A stretch of DNA of 64,000 nucleotides from Nematostella vectensis (Eukaryota > Cnidaria > Anthozoa > Actiniaria > Edwardsiidae): the NCBI RefSeq assembly GCF_932526225.1, contig NC_064043.1, positions 10,335,821 to 10,399,820 of the forward strand, read 5' to 3'. This document shows, in pieces, positions 44,873 through 58,434 of the stretch. The first letter of the stretch is position 1, and the number at the start of each line of letters is the position of its first letter. A model generated the notes under the pieces. The model saw only the letters and a list, made by a program, of their open reading frames with translations, made no database searches and was not told the DNA's origin. The position numbers were made by a program, and so were the translations under genes.

Positions 44873-47800
44873 TTTGCTAAGCACGGGTAAGTGAAGTTGC
44901 CTATATACTGAGGGAGGGAGGGTGGTCCGGCTTGTGCCAAATCCTAAGCAAAAAAACCTTCTGAACAATACTTTGCTAAGTACGGCTGAATGTGGTGTTA
45001 AGGAGGGGCTAGCTCCTGGATAGTAAGCAAAAGCGTTTAAAATCTGGCAATTTTATACAAACAAAACACTGATGCATTTTTGGCGACAGCCAGGAAAGGT
45101 GTTGTGGAAAGGTGTGTTGGTTATTTTTGCGAAATCAACTTTATATGCAAAAGGCCCCGCGAAAATCTCCGCATTCATGTTATCAACTTGACAGCTTAAA
45201 AATCTTACTAAAGGATAAGATAAATCCAGCAAAGTAACAACGTATCTTAAAGTTCGTGGCTAGAATCAACAGAGATCCAAACCAACGACAGAGACGGCCA
45301 CATCCCTTGGCCTCCGCGCAGGCGCATTTAGTCATCGCATACGAGCCGAAAGTCGATCGGAAGTCGCATTTTGGAACGAGTTTATTCCGAAACTAGCCGA
45401 GTCAATGCCAACGAGTCGATTGGTCGAAATCGACGGCAAATCTAAAGGGAAAAAAGACGAGCTGTGATTACGTTTCGTCGTCTCTCCTTTTGCGCGTTCG
45501 CAGGAGAAACAAGCGAGTGTTTTTTTTTATAAGCTCATAGTTGTTTCTTAAAAAAATATGCTATTTCAATTTTTTCTCATACATAAACATTTTTAAAATC
45601 GTTGCACGAGTGTTTACCATATGAATGAAATTTCCTAAAAAATGTTGAATTCAGTGGTTTTGAATATAACCTTATTTTTACAAGCATCTTCAAATGAACA
45701 AAAAATCATTTTTATAATTTTGGTATAAAATTGCTCATCATTTGTCACATCTCTCGCGTGCAATTGCGAACTGTTATGTTTTATAAAACTTAAATCAACA
45801 GTGGAAAGGAGGGGCTTTTAGGGAAAAACCTTTTTGCTCGCGCAATTAATATTTTATCCGAGGCGTTCAAATCCCTAATTGCAGGTCTAACGTGTTTGTC
45901 GGCCTAAATTACAGCTTTAGCCAAACTGTCGGTTTGTTATCACAAATAATCTCAGTAGGAACCCAATGTGTACATGTATACCTTTCGTACGCTAACGCCG
46001 TAACAACTCACGACGCTTTCAACACTATAGCCCATGTATTAGTTACAAAGAGCTTCAAGCGCAAGTTGCGATTGGTTGTAGAGTTTGCCTTAGCCATTCT
46101 TTCCATTCAGAAGGCTTACATGGCAGTTAAGTTGATGAATTGAGATCATTATTATTTCATCACACATAACTCATTGTGGCTAAGGGCTGAAAACAACACG
46201 CTTACAATTCAGTTCACCGCCAACTCAGCCGTCCGCTTAATACATCTCCTAGGCCTTTTTGTGAACTCACTTCTTCTCGACCGCGAGGTTCTAAATATGT
46301 GAGCACATCCAAACCAAGCCCGTTTCCTGCTAAAATTTATGCAGAATTCGTGGGATAACAGGTGCTTGTGAATGATTTATTACAGACAAATCATTCTAAA
46401 CATTTCTCTTTGGGCGCACTATTATAGGACACGCAGAGAAAGGGGATCAAAGGTTGGCCAAATTCCGCCAAACGTTAACCAAAACTTGAACACATTGAAG
46501 GAAAAAGTGTGAAAGACACTAAACAAATGGAAGAAACATTTTTGCGGGTTTTCTTTCTTAAAAAACATTTTCAAGTTGTTGAACCAATTTTCATTCAACA
46601 TTTATACAGGTGTGTTTGTCTGACAAAAACTAGACAACCTACGTTAATTTTTTATACTTCTTTGCGATCACAAAAAACCATTACTCACAAATTTTTAATA
46701 GTTTTTTGTTCTGAGCGCATTGGCAACCATGAGTTGAGCGGAGAGCAACGGCCAAACCAGACCCTTTTTTCTAGCTGCTGTCGTCCCAAAAGAAAAATCA
46801 CCCAATTTGTGTGACTGCTCACGACATGGAGCTAAAGATGACTGGTTAAGGCTTTGAAGGAGTTTGTAACGAAAGGGTCTTGGTGTTTCACTGGGCAATG
46901 GATGTTATGTGCTCGCGCGCCCTTTAGGCCACAATTCACTGGACGAATCATGTTTACTGGGATTGTTTTCGGACGGACGGAAGACACAAGGACCGACCTA
47001 GCGTGTTGACCGTTTGAGGTTAGTAACAGTTGTACATTTTATACTTGAATTGTACAGCAGCACAATAATTTGAAACTGCTCTTCTGTAGATAGACAAGCC
47101 AGTCACAAGCGTAGAGGTTTTCACAATTAGTGCTTTTGATAAACGTGATTCTTAGGGGATGAAACGCTGATAATAGGATCGTCCTTTACATTTTTTAAAA
47201 AGGACTGCTAGGTTTGTAACACATTTTTGCGCTAAAAGGCTTAAGATCGGAACTCCGGAGAACTCGTGAATGCTTAATGAAACTCATCTCAAATATTTCA
47301 ACATATTTTTTTTCAAAACTTCCCCGAGTCCATGTTTCGCGTGTGGGACTAAAAATACAAGAATACGAAGGGAAACAGTTTTAAGAGACAGAAAACGCCA
47401 ACTTTAGCGTGATCAAGGTCGGGCATTAACAGAACAGTTGGACCTAAAAGAGAGCTTTAGATTTTAACGCTATCTGCTTAAGATGCAAAAACGACTTTGA
47501 AAGTTATAAAAAATTTAAAGGCTTATAGGAAACTTGTCGCCCGAACAGAGCCCACGTCGATCACTCTTATGTGTCTCACCTGTGTGTGGCAGTGTCCGCG
47601 AAGTAATAACAAAATCTCGACCAACTGCTGTACTGTACTGTTAACTCTAGAAAATGACTTTTGAAATAGCATGCTAACGTAAGCATCTTGCCAGGGCACG
47701 TCACTCTTACTGGGAAAGCATACGACATTGCTTGGGCTACCAATATGGTAGCTGTAAGCACACCTTTTTTGTAAGATCCTGGGAAGCAGTTCTTCTATTT

Positions 47801-49588
47801 TTTTTTTGTGTCACTCTCTGTTGCTCTCATTAATCTCTGAACTCAAACTACACAAACTAAGCTATTTCATATTTTTACCAAAAAAAGGTCATTTTACTTT
47901 GTTTGACCCGCGCGATAGCGCATTGAGTTTTTTTTTTCGAAAATAAAAATATGTAACTGCGAAGTTTTTATACAAAGGCATTTTCCGTTGTTCCTGTATA
48001 TATATATATAATCGTTATGTCACATTCTCAAACATGGGATTTGTAACACCAAATAATGTGTAGTTAAGGAATCTGATTGTTGCGGTCTTGAAGGTTTTAT
48101 AAAAATCCTGTTGGACATTTGACCTGTTTTAGTTAAAGTATTGGGCCTACGCACCCCATGTCGCGTTCACGGTATGATTGATGTCAAATATGGCAATAAT
48201 TGATTTGCGCGCTATTTTTCACGCGCACAAACACTAGGCGCCTGCGCACTTTGGGTGCGCACATTTTATAGGCCATCATCCTAAATAATATATCATAGGC
48301 CATCGTGCGTTTAACCTAAATAATTGTTGGGGCAGCAGTATCATGTAAAAAAAAAACGTCTTCAATCAAATTATGATACTCTCGCCATCTCTGAACATGA
48401 AGTCCAAAATCATATATGTTTTCTATGAATTTCATTGTTCTTGAGTCACGTGATGAAGTGACGATAAGTGTGTGAAAAAGCAGCTAAATATATTTCCAAT
48501 CTTTCTTTTTCGGGAGTTAGACTGTGAGGGACTTTACTTAGTTGAGGATTTTATTTTCAGATTATTTATGAAGCTGTAGGACTTTTTGTCTATGATTTTT
48601 TTGACAGCGAGTAAAAAATGATTAACCGTGACCATGTTCTTATAGGTCGGCTGTCGAGACTGCGTTTCCCAAGGACTTCTTATTTAGCTTGTCAATTTGA
48701 ATTGGAATTTATTACACGTACATACCGTTTTTTTCCCTTCACCTGACACACACCCATCATACTCTCTTTCCCTTTCTTTTATTACATGCAATACACCCAG
48801 CACAATACACAAAGCAATTTTACTCTTTCATTAGTATCTCTTATGACATTCTTTCATCTCTATGTACCGTGCCCTTCTTCTCCCCTCCCCTTTCCCCGCA
48901 CAACATACCCTTACCTACATAGTGTTAACCCCTCTCCGCATCTCCGCGACACAAACATCTATAAACTCATCCTTTTATCAGTTTTTTTTTATTATACCTT
49001 GCCTCCTTTATGTGCCCTCCCGCCCTCCACACCTGCACGTCTTACCACCCCGTTTATCACACCATCGTCTCTTAACTCATGTCTACTTTGTTTTACTGTT
49101 TTCTAGAACGCCTCCCCCCCCATCCCCCCCCCCCCCACACACACACACAACGTACTGTGCTTTCCTTCCCTTTCCCCACACATTACAACATTAAGATTAT
49201 TGTTTCGTATGTATCATTACATCCTCGCTTCCTTATCCTCAGGCCACGCCCCCTCACGTCACTCTTCGTCCCACCAGTGCAGTAGCGTCGATTCCGTGAA
49301 ACCTAGAAGGCTCAGGTCATGATATGAATCAAACAAACACTTAATATGACTACATATTTACTTAACGCTCTTTTAGATGCATCCGTTCTATTTAATGTAA
49401 CCCTCATTTAGACTTTCCGCTTAAGTAATTGTTATTCTTTTTGGAGACAAAATTGCTAAGTCTTAAAATAGCAGTAACCGGTCTTTTCCCATATTATTCA
49501 AGTAAATGCAGCACATTTCTTCCACAACTCGTAAGACTGTGGCGAAAACCAAAAGGATGAAAAATGACGATTTATCGGTATAGTTAAA
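44873..49588. other. Gene-poor region, no recognised gene
   Basis: AT-rich, with a short (TA)n near 48000 and a C-run/CA microsatellite near 49120. An open frame at 45892-46143 (plus) is hydrophobic in places but matches no family that I recognise. No exon chain was found. Confidence 0.4.
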
Positions 49589-49790
49589 GAAGGTCAATCA
49601 CGCCGCCATTCTATGCTCCTACTGAGTGACTCAAAAAATCCATTTCCATAGATATTTTTAATCAAATATCTTCAATAACGTATCAGAATTCATTCGTAGA
49701 TTGTTATTTTAAGGTTTCCGTACAAATAAACCGGTTGTATTTTCAACTATAAACAATAACAAAGGAGTGGTTGGTCGACATTTTTTAAGC
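49589..49790 (+). repeat. Duplicated segment, copy 1
   Basis: About 200 bp beginning AGGTCAATCACGCCGCCATT, through ATTCGTAGATTGTTATTTT, to GGAGTGGTTGGTCGACATT. It is related in order and orientation to 50338-50575, with substitutions and two or three small indels. Confidence 0.8.
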
Positions 49791-50337
49791 CTCAGGTAAT
49801 TTAAGGGATTGATAAAAGGGATTGAGTTTTTTTAAAGTAGAAAAATATATAAAGAAGCCTAAGTTAATAAGAATGCAACGTTTACAGGAGAAAAATAAGA
49901 CAATATTCAACAATATTAAAAGTATTAGCTTGGACATGGATGCCTAATGAACAAGGCAGACATCTTGCCTTTGCCTCGTCACCAAATGATCACACTACCA
50001 CTTTAATATCTAAATATAGCCAAGCAAAAAAATTTTATAAGCTACAAGTATATGCTGTTATTATTACTAGTGTATCCTTTTATTTAATCTAATAGGGGGA
50101 TGGGGGACGGCACTCGATCTTTTCTTATTTTCTCTGGTCACCTGGAAGGACTTTACCAGTCATTAGTTGGTAGCTTTGAATCTTTTGGTTTTAACTAGAT
50201 TCTAGATAACCTATAGATTATATGTGTTACAATCCTAATGCAAAGTCTTTTGGAATCGTTTTGAGAATGCTCCAAAATATTTTATAAGGATAAAACAGGC
50301 GATTGAAAGAGACCTTGACCCCAAGTCCAAATTAACG

Positions 50338-50575
50338 AAGGCCAATCATGCCGCCATTTTATGCTCCCGCTCAATGGCGAGTCACAAAGCATCAATTTCC
50401 ATAGGCTAATTTAAGCAAGTAAACAAGATATTTTCTACCAAATATCGTCAATAACATATCCAATAACATATCAGAATTAATTCGTAGATTGTTATTTTGA
50501 AGTTTCCTTGCAAATAAGCAGCTGTATTCTCAATTATAAACATTAATTAAAGGAGTGGGTGATCGACATTCTTTT
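50338..50575 (+). repeat. Duplicated segment, copy 2
   Basis: Starts AAGGCCAATCATGCCGCCAT and ends AGTGGGTGATCGACATTC. It is longer than copy 1 through an insertion of about 35 bp after TTTCCATAG and a repeat of CAATAACATATC. The two copies are about 0.55 kb apart. Confidence 0.8.
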
Positions 50576-52523
50576 ACTTAGGTGGGAGGGGTGGGAGGTA
50601 TTGGAGAACGAATTTTTTTAGAAAAATACAGGCTTTTGTCTGCAATAGAGTGTTTACATACCAATAGACACATTTATGTTTAGAACCACAATGGTGTAAA
50701 AGCATGGTACAAAATAAAAATGCAAATATAATCGAAAGTTACCTTCAGATTGCACGTAAATTTGAATTTCTTGTTTATCAGATTCGTGAGGTATAACCAA
50801 AAGCCTACCTGCAATCCCTGAAGACATTATCGATCAGCTTGTATAGGTCTCCTTACACAAAATAAAAAAGGCATTACCAAGTTCCATTTCAAGAAGCGTT
50901 GTTTTGTGGTTGCTTCACGTGAAATGTGATGCGTGATATATGAGCGTGAGGCGATACGAGCGCACGATCAAGCGTGTAGAAAGCCCGTGATAACTATCTC
51001 CCGCTTTTGCCTTTGCCTAAATACGTTGACTTATCTGTTTTATTGAACGATTAGAATCTACAATCTTAACAGAATATTCCCAATAGCTCCAACTCCATTG
51101 AGTAGCAGTTCAAAATCTATTTGCAGCAAAAACGTGCGTCAAATGTGCAGGAATAGATAAAAAACTCATTTCTAAAATATATAAAATTTTCTAGTGTTTT
51201 CTTTTTTGCCAACTACAATATTTTCATTTGTCTTTCACTTTTATGCTTACCATTCAAAAATATTGAAACATACCTTATAGAGACAGAAGACTTTCTGTAG
51301 TCCATTGACACTCATCTTTGTTCAAGTATGTTTAAATTTGGTAGCACCCCATATGATGCGCTCCCTTTACAGACAAACCGATCACTGTTACCGTGACAAG
51401 AACAATGTTTGAACCTGCGCTGATGTCGGATCTAAATGAAAAGCCTGGGGTTGCCCTTTGTATAGATAGTTTAAATGACTCCACGTCATAACTTTAATTC
51501 TGTTACTGTGTTACCAGCTAAACGTGTAGAGATTAAACTTCGGAGAGTACGGCCCTTTGGTTTTGCTATTAACTTTTCGGCATAAGCAGTAGGACGTAAT
51601 GAGAGAAGAAAGCGAAGTTCAATCAAAGGCACCGCCAGTAAGGGCTCTCATTTTGCACTTTTGATGTGCGTATAAAAACCCTTAGCAAATGTGCAGAATG
51701 TATACCCCTCTGGGTGTTGTTACACATGAGGCATCAACGCCTAGCCTCCCTGCTGGTCACAAGAGCTATTAGGACATATACTGATTACAATCAACAAACG
51801 CCGACATAAAGAAAACACACAGGCTAATGTATTGGATACATTGCATGGATATACATCTCAATTTAGATTTTGGATACTTTTTTCAAACCTGTATTCGAAA
51901 TTTTGCTTTTTGTCATCAGTAAGAGAATTGCATTCAATTTTGTAAATAGCGAAAGCAGAAAAGGGTGTAGGAATGCTTTTAACCTTTGAAGATTTGCCTA
52001 TGCAGGAACTTTTGTCGAGGCTTCTTGTTGCACATTTAGCTTTAAACAATTATGGACACAAGTTCTTATACACCAGGGGTCCCGAAGGCTATTTGCTAAA
52101 CACCTCAGTGAATTATCGGTGAGAACTCACAGCAGAGCGACTTTCCCAGGCTTCGAGTGCTGACTAAACACTTTGAATTTTGCTGAGCGTTGTTTTTATT
52201 ACTTGTTAGAGTAAAAGTGATATTTAGGTAAAATGGAATTGTGGGAGGAAATATCCCGACAAGAATAGAAAAAGCTACCAACTTATCGTTTCAAACTTGT
52301 ATCGGTTTGTGATATAGGAGTTTTAAAGGATACACCACTTATAAGACTGAAACTCTACGCTGTTTGATAAAATTGCTGAGCGGATTTTTTTAAAGACAAC
52401 GTAAAACGTATATCTGAGTAGAAATAATGAAATAACCACAAGACACTCAGATCAAACAAAAACTAAAAGTAAAAAAAATTGGACTACTATATTTGCCAAA
52501 TACATGCATATTAGGGTGATTTT

Positions 52524-52784
52524 TTAACTCCTGCAAAGAAATTTGTTTTTGCAAAAGAGGTTATGGGATCTGGAGGATAAATATATGGTGCGTCTTCTTG
52601 GTGTGGGAAAGTAGAATTCGTCACAGGTGCCTTTTAGGTTAATAGGCTTCAAATAGACCTGCGAGGATCTTGGAATAAACACATTTTGCTGGTTCGTGTG
52701 AATAGCAGGGGACTTTGCAATTAGGTCGCGGCATTTATCGGTCGTTCTGACCACGTGCAATAGCTCATTCTGTGGGACTCCTAC
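52524..52784 (-). CDS. Orphan candidate terminal exon
   Basis: An acceptor (GAATACAG) at 52785-52792 is followed by 86 open codons (VGVPQNELLHVVRTTDKCRD, then FIPRSSQVYLKPINL and FPTPRRRTIYLSSRSHNL) ending at a stop at 52524. The composition looks protein-like and no low-complexity repeat is involved, but I recognise no family and found no confident upstream exon. It could be chance. Confidence 0.25.
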   Translation of the reverse strand, partial: VGVPQNELLHVVRTTDKCRDLIAKSPAIHTNQQNVFIPRSSQVYLKPINLKGTCDEFYFPTPRRRTIYLSSRSHNLFCKNKFLCRS

Positions 52785-53288
52785 CTGTATTCACAGTACT
52801 ACCACCAGAACGCCAGTAAATAAAATCTTTTTGATATTCATTGACACTGGAGAGTGTTCTTTTTAAGCTGGAAAAGGTTTGGAAGAAATCCGCTGTGTTT
52901 TTTAACGTGGCTCTATTAATTTGAAGGGCGCTGTTAAGCTAAACTATAAAAGTCGTTGAGGGATGAGTTACGATTTTGGCGGCTAGATAGTAGAGATAGA
53001 TCGATTATTTTAAGAGCTACGCCTAGATATCGCCTCTAGCCACGAAAAATCAACCGTCCATTCATCACGATTATTTACGATAAAAATACGCATTTCATAG
53101 TTTCACAAAGCGCGAGTTAGGTTTTACAGGGTTTTGCTGCGAATCTGTGCGAGAATTATAGCGAAGCAATAAAAGTATCATTCCATTGTACTTCAACCTT
53201 ATTGTTAAAGTCGTGAGATTTTGCAATTCATCCACATTATCTTCAAGTACGGAAGTTCTTAAGGTTCACAAATATGCATTAGAGGGAA

Positions 53289-53621
53289 CTACACGGTCAA
53301 AAAGCTAATAAATGGATGAGAATCTATAGCGCTCTTAATAAACTCAAGTAGAGCATGGTAGTATAATTTTTTTATCGAAGAGTGGCTGGCGCCCTGCCAT
53401 CTTCTCAAACTGAACACTCGCCGCTTCTCGTGTAAGGCAAAGTTTGCGGTCGGATATAAGGAATTTCTGACTTTTCTCAGATATATTACAGGATAAAGGA
53501 ATCCTTGAGAGCAAAGAATGAGCCATAAATGTGACATTAGGTAGAGATTTCCGATAAAAATGGCTAAATTGGCGTTATCTTTAAACGCAGTGAATGAAAG
53601 AATTTTCCGAATGGGTTGCAT
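53289..53621 (-). pseudogene. Possible relic of a multi-membrane (GPCR-like) protein
   Basis: The frame contains hydrophobic segments (LAIFIGNLYLMSHLWLILC, then FLYPVIYLRKVRNSL) reminiscent of a seventh transmembrane helix followed by a basic cytoplasmic turn. Immediately upstream, another frame gives LAFTIGLFSYPLSFIC, resembling a sixth helix. A frameshift between them and no earlier helices in frame would make this a decayed GPCR. The resemblance is weak and no diagnostic motif such as DRY was found. Confidence 0.22.
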
Positions 53622-56600
53622 ATTAGCAGATGAATGAAAGTGGATAAGAAAAGAGGCCGATGGTAAAAGCTAGGCGCCACCGATTCAAGCACTTTCGAGA
53701 TAATTTACTCCAGCCATTGATTGAATGCAAGAGTGACCAAATACAATGCCAAACCAACTTCTAGAAAATGAGAAATAAAAACAAAAATCGCAAATCGCTT
53801 CCTGAAATCCTAATTGAAATGGTGATAGGCATTTTCATAATATCGGGTAGAGGACTTGCCTCGAATAGAAAAAAGAGACAAAAAGGCTAAAAAAAACCCT
53901 ACAGCATTTTGACAAATCCCACGTTAAGGCTTATTGCTTTAGGATATAATTACTAAAAAGCCTAAAACATAGGTGTTCTCAGCCGATAATATTATTTGAT
54001 ATTATCAATATAGTAATAAAAGCATTTAACATAAATCACTTTTTTCTTTCCAGTATGTGATATTGGCCTTCTTTTCTTTTATTTTCCTTTTCACTCAGCT
54101 AGAAAAGGGGAATTTTTCATATGGGTTCTCCTTTTTGGGGTCGATTGGAAGCTTGAATTTCACAATGTATTAAAATCTCCATCCCCAGATTTTAGAAGAT
54201 TTTCGTTTTTGTAATAACCACTGTGCACACCGCACAAGTCAGGCAAATGCGATAGTGGTAGGAGTTTTGAAAGCACGTCGATGTGAAGATTTACGAGAAA
54301 TACTTATCCACCTGTCTCGTTTCTCCTTGGAAACCTGGAACGTCCCACAAAACCGCAGGCTTAGCCAAGTTCTTGCCTTTAAACCTAAAATTTGTGAATA
54401 AATCTATTTAAAAAAAGAAAAGAAAGAAAAAATCTAAGCGCGCAATAGTAAAGTAGCCAACTTTGGAATTGCATAAACCGTGTGTTATTGCCGAACAACA
54501 TTGGACCATGTCTAACCTTTCACATGGCACGTAGAAAGAACGTGTATTTTAGTGTATTTATATGAATATTTTAGTCCTTTATTTATTCAATTTGTATTCT
54601 ACACTTGAACGTTATCGTGGCAACATTCCTTCAAACGTTTTTCCTTTTACAAAATCTTTCAGTATTTGCATCGTTTCTTCACGCCCCGAAGCGGTGGATG
54701 ATTATGCAATACAAAGTTGATGCTATTCCGTGGAATAAATTCTTACAAAATCGAAAACAATGCTCTCATATTTTGTTCCCCTTGGTGACTATGTCGCTTT
54801 TTACGATATCACTACATTATTAAAATTTCTGTTGCTCCAAAAAGTTTACATGAAATATTTAAGATGGCGCTAAATTCGTTTTCGAAAACGCGCACAGACA
54901 GCGCCAAGACATGTCCTCGTGTGGTAGCAAAAAGTTTGAAAGCTTGAATCATCATTAAATACGATGGGCGAGCCAACTAAAGTATAACATATTCTAGTTT
55001 TCGCTTGCTTTAGTTTAGCCTCGGTATGGGGTAGGCTGAGAATTCACCTATTTCCAAATTTTATCATAGTTATAATAGATTCAACTATAGTCTTTAAAAC
55101 TAACACAAAGATTTTTGAGACCTGCAAAACCCCAAATCATTCGCTTATGACAATTACGCTTTCTGGACACTAGAAATGTCCTGTGTCGTTCATCATGACA
55201 AATTCACACCACAAATTTTAATCCAAAACCCTGACAGTTGTTTTGGTACGGAAAGATTTGTATCGACTACGCAGATAAGGGTAAATTCCTTTACGGGAAC
55301 ATAGGCCGGGCCAAGCGAAGCGTTGAATTGATTGCGAGATAGCGACCTATGAAATGTAGCGTAGATTTTGAATCTCTGAGGTAATGGAATTTTTTTTCTA
55401 AGCTATGTTGCCACATTGTGAAGTCTTCATTTGCTACCTGTTCGCAGGTGGACTTTTATTGTCGAGAAAGAGCTTAAGAATTTTTCCTCGTTATTATATC
55501 TACCACAATTTGCCTGCCAAAACAAAAAAGGAAACAATGGGTTGTTTTCAGTTTTGAAATTAGGGTTATAAGGGGGTTGAAAATATTGCAGATTTCAAAG
55601 AATAGTCGCTAGGATTCAGGGTTCAGGAAGATGTGTTACTTTTACAGATTCCGACGAGAGCCTAGATAAATGGCATTTGTTCTTGATAAACAAAATAAAT
55701 ATTAGAGCCAAGATGATAATGAGTTCTGTAGTCAACTACGTTTACGTAAGCAATAACTTAAAAAGTGGAAATCACTGTAAATATTTCTAGCTCGGATTTT
55801 ATTATTCTAAAGTGCTTTACCATGAGAGTGTGATTTGTTGATACTACAGAATGGACCCCTTTTCTCTTTAGGTTTGTAGTGAATGCATTAATTTTACAAT
55901 AAACCAATGCAATAATAATGCTTTTCCAAATAGGCCTCTTTTCCTGGCATTAAAGCCGAGAGAGAAGGTGATATTCCTAACACTTTTTGTGTGTGTGACG
56001 AAGTAAGATGCGAAAACCGACCCCTTCACACAAGCCCGCACAAGTAAATAACAAAGGCTTCGAGAAAATATTCTAATTATTATAATGAAGTCGTTGTGCA
56101 AACATGGTAATTGTTATACGTCTGGAAACTTATTTATTTTTTTCCGAGTTAAAGAAGAAGCAACATGTTTGCAGAACTGTAATTTTCTGTAAGTAAGTTG
56201 TAAGTTTCTGTAGGGGACTCGTGTACATAACTTGCGCAACCGTTGCCTTCGAACCAGATGTTTTGGTGTCAGAAAGTGCCTTCCATTCATCCCAAAATCT
56301 AGGTTTCACGTCTTGCTTAGCAAAACCACGCATATTTTACTAAGTACAAATGAAACCTTATACAGCAAATATTTATTATGGCTGGGCTCATCTTTAGATG
56401 GAAATTCTCTGTTCTAATGAGAGTGTCAAAAAAGAGGAAAGGTTTTAATAATCGCGCAACATAAACATAAACACGTGGATAGTTTTAGATCTTAGAGAAA
56501 ACGATGATCTAAAAGCTTTTCCAAATACCTTCACATTCAATAAACTGATCACTGATAAATGTAAATATAGAGGCATCTCTCTTACAAGCCAGAGGGCTAA

Positions 56601-58434
56601 AAACGAAAATACCGTAAAGGGGAGTTGCGAAGCCATTCTTGTAAAACTACCCACCGCGAAACGTATATAGATTGGATGCGCTTCATTGATGCGTGAACGT
56701 CAACCATTATATTACTACTGTCTGCGTGTCAAGGGAAAGGGAAAAAAAGAATAGAAAGGAAGTAATTTTAAACCTTGTAGTAAGTTAGCCTCTGTTTTAA
56801 TTTACGATATGGAGAAAGAAAAGGATTTGAAAATGAGCGTTGCGGGTGGCTTAGCGCGGCGTAGCACACCTGTTTCAAGCATAATTACTCGCGATTTCAA
56901 CTAACTTGTGTAATGTGGAGGAAACAGCTTCCTTACAAGCTCTTAAAACACACTGAAAATCACAGTTGGGCAAGCTCTTTGGCGTCAAATGGTCTCCAAA
57001 ACTAAAAACCTTTAGAAAGTAGTTGAAAATGAGGAAATTCGTAATAAATACAACAAGGAGCGCAAACTGTTTACACGCGTCTCAAATTAAAAAAAAAGTA
57101 TTCCTTGTTTCCCCTTTTTCTAAGAGGCAAGACTTAATCTTTAATTTGGCCAAAACAGAGACTTTTCTTTTGGTACACGAGAATTGTTTGGACTGCTGGT
57201 TTGAAGAGAGTTAAGTACATTTGTCAATAAAAAAGTGTGATATTCGGGAGTTTATTTCCTGACTATAAAACTCCAGGTCTTACAGCACTTGTTGGTTAGA
57301 ATGAATAATACAACCAAACGCAGTATATCTGTTTAAATGGCTTTATTAAAACTCTCGGCCAGTTAAGGGCGATTAGTTAGAAATTTTGCTAAACGAGAAT
57401 ATTTTTATTACAACGTTTGCCACCGTCTTGGCAAGGACAACAATTGTTTTGAATACTGCAACTTGAATCTAACATGAAGAGCAACTCTCATAAATTCTGT
57501 ACAGACGTTATAATACACTAAAGGGATTCATAAAAGATTTGTTAAACTTATAAAATTTCAAAATATATTCTTTAGGCGCTCGGAAGATAAGCCCTTCGTT
57601 TGTATCGGGTCTCGTAGTCTTTACATTTCAAGTACTTTGAGCAATTAATAAACTCATTTCCATGCCACCAAACTGCTTTACAATAGCTAGCCCCGAGCCG
57701 GTAATTAACATCGGTACAGCCTTATTTGAAGAAAAACCGTTTATTTGACAGGCTACGCGTTTCTTATTTTGAAGTACTAATTTCTGGGTTATTTCTTGTC
57801 AAATTGTTAAACTAAACATCGGCATCCCGAATCGGTTTTTCGTCAAAAAGGGAGAAATTTACATACACAACTAGTTGTAATGGATTCAAACTTGTTCAAA
57901 TGTAAAGAATTAGTTTTGGCCTCGTTGGCAGGTGCGGAAAGAGATCTATGTTTTCCTCGATTGTTACCTTTCTAGTGAAATTTTCTCGGAGTAAAACACT
58001 CGGAAGGAACTTATGAGAAAGCCCGGAAGTTAACGTCGTTAATGCGAAGGAATTTTTCGCATCTCTGTTAAAACCAACGCGAATTTGTTCAATAATATTT
58101 GTCCACGAGCAATTCAAAACAACTTCTCTGGGAGATAATAAGTTGTCTTCAACGGCATTTGTTAACAGCCTGGCGCGGTTTCTCTCTATTATTTCTTTAG
58201 TTATTCTTCACTTAGCTTGTATTTGTAAGTTCAAGCTTCTTCGCACATTTCGCCTTGAAGGAGATTTCATAACCTCGGCGTAGATGTCCATTATTTTCAT
58301 TCAACCATTCACGGGAATTTCAGGTTATAAATAAAAATTAGTTCAACGTTTGAGTCGCAGCAGCCGAACTCCCCAGACACATTCCAGGGCTAGACTTTGC
58401 GCCGTAATTCAACACAGGAAAAGAATTCCCTGAG
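53622..58434. other. Gene-poor DNA downstream of POU4
   Basis: No gene recognised. This includes the POU4 3' UTR (minus strand), with a minus-strand poly(A)-signal candidate as TTTATT near 57343. Several short frames (54605-54823, 56130-56333, 57023-57214) show nothing recognisable. Confidence 0.4.

Noticed and set aside
43182-44968. Minus-strand ORFs up to 333 codons (ASDKPFSRSEWHQTNPS repeats)
   Set aside because: Produced by a 32-bp satellite without stop codons; all three minus frames are equally open, so there is no coding signal.
45470-45500. GACGAAACG word on the minus strand as another hammerhead
   Set aside because: No CUGANGA element or compatible stem II lies upstream, so the catalytic core is incomplete.
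45892-46143. 83-codon plus-strand ORF with hydrophobic stretches
   Set aside because: No family resemblance, no splice or promoter context, and it is within the size range expected by chance in AT-rich DNA.
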